Of a DNA stretch of 64,000 nucleotides, positions 63,884 through 64,000 are shown piece by piece. The position numbers and the translations under genes were made by a program. Below the pieces are notes generated by a model, which saw nothing but the letters and a program-made list of their open reading frames with translations, was not told the DNA's origin and ran no database searches. The DNA is taken from NCBI RefSeq assembly GCF_900116545.1, contig NZ_FPCK01000002.1:654343-718342 (forward strand). The letters run 5' to 3'. How positions within the stretch are numbered: position 1 is the stretch's first letter; every line of letters begins with the position of its first letter. The stretch comes from Devosia crocina. GTDB lineage: Bacteria > Pseudomonadota > Alphaproteobacteria > Rhizobiales > Devosiaceae.

Positions 63884-63919
63884 GTGTGTTGGTTATCGTG
63901 AAGAGCTTTTGTGTTTTTA

Positions 63920-64000
63920 GCAGACCTTGCGGTGCCCTACTCTCCCAAGTCTTGAGACTTAGTACCATTGGCGCAGCGGGATTTGACGGTCGAGTTCGGG
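63920..64000 (-). rRNA. rrf: 5S ribosomal RNA, 3' part (cut by window edge)
   Basis: On the minus strand the sequence reads CCCGAACTCGACCGTCAAAT at the window edge, then CCAATGGTACTAAGTCTCAA, and ends GGTCTGC, the typical 3' portion of an alphaproteobacterial 5S rRNA. About 81 of the roughly 115-120 bases are visible; the rest of the rRNA operon lies beyond the window. Confidence 0.95.

Overview
The window looks like a chromosomal segment of a free-living alphaproteobacterium of the order Hyphomicrobiales (Rhizobiales), possibly near Devosia or Pelagibacterium. The reasons are high G+C, Rhizobiales-type gene pairs (metZ-dcd, TauE/SafE plus a TIGR02186-like protein, Lhr-type helicase plus PdeM), a class I lysyl-tRNA synthetase, a PodJ-like polarity factor and a SAM-II riboswitch. 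The genus is an inference. No phage, plasmid, IS or CRISPR signature was seen. Many gaps hold short palindromic repeats, in at least five sequence families.

Left part (1-10.4 kb): a minus-strand tad/cpa locus for a Flp-type type IVc pilus. In transcription order it holds two Flp pilins, prepilin peptidase CpaA, CpaB, secretin CpaC, CpaE/TadZ, ATPase CpaF/TadA, and platform proteins TadB and TadC. A divergent small secreted protein carries only the pilus N-terminal domain. A HAD hydrolase and a small unknown gene follow.

Nucleoside island (10.4-24.5 kb, minus strand): a BMP-family nucleoside ABC transporter (binding protein, double ATPase, two permeases) followed by cdd, punA, deoC, an ALDH16-type double aldehyde dehydrogenase, deoA, deoB, upp and a VOC protein. 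Together these import nucleosides, deaminate and phosphorolyse them, and carry deoxyribose through deoxyribose-5-phosphate to glyceraldehyde-3-phosphate and acetaldehyde, which the dehydrogenase probably oxidises. A nucleoside hydrolase near the right end adds to this theme.

Middle (24.6-49.6 kb): a CoxG/SRPBCC protein; a three-gene, poorly described TelA-like/coiled-coil/membrane module; a PodJ-like polarity protein facing a NarL-type response regulator; a sulfite-exporter-like pair; PdeM and an Lhr-type helicase; small membrane, kinase, pyrD, DUF952-like and S24 repressor genes; a HisKA_2 sensor kinase; lysyl-tRNA synthetase; a TerB protein; a solute-binding protein; and metZ under a SAM-II riboswitch with a terminator, next to dcd.

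Right part (49.6-64 kb, mostly plus strand): a nitrate-type ABC transporter (nrtABD) behind a sigma-54 promoter and an ANTAR-type two-hexaloop antitermination leader. Then comes a SorC-family regulator and a polyol operon (binding protein, two permeases, ATPase, long-chain polyol dehydrogenase, FGGY pentulokinase), a tRNA-Gly(CCC), a nucleoside hydrolase, and the 3' part of a 5S rRNA gene marking the end of an rRNA operon that continues beyond the window.
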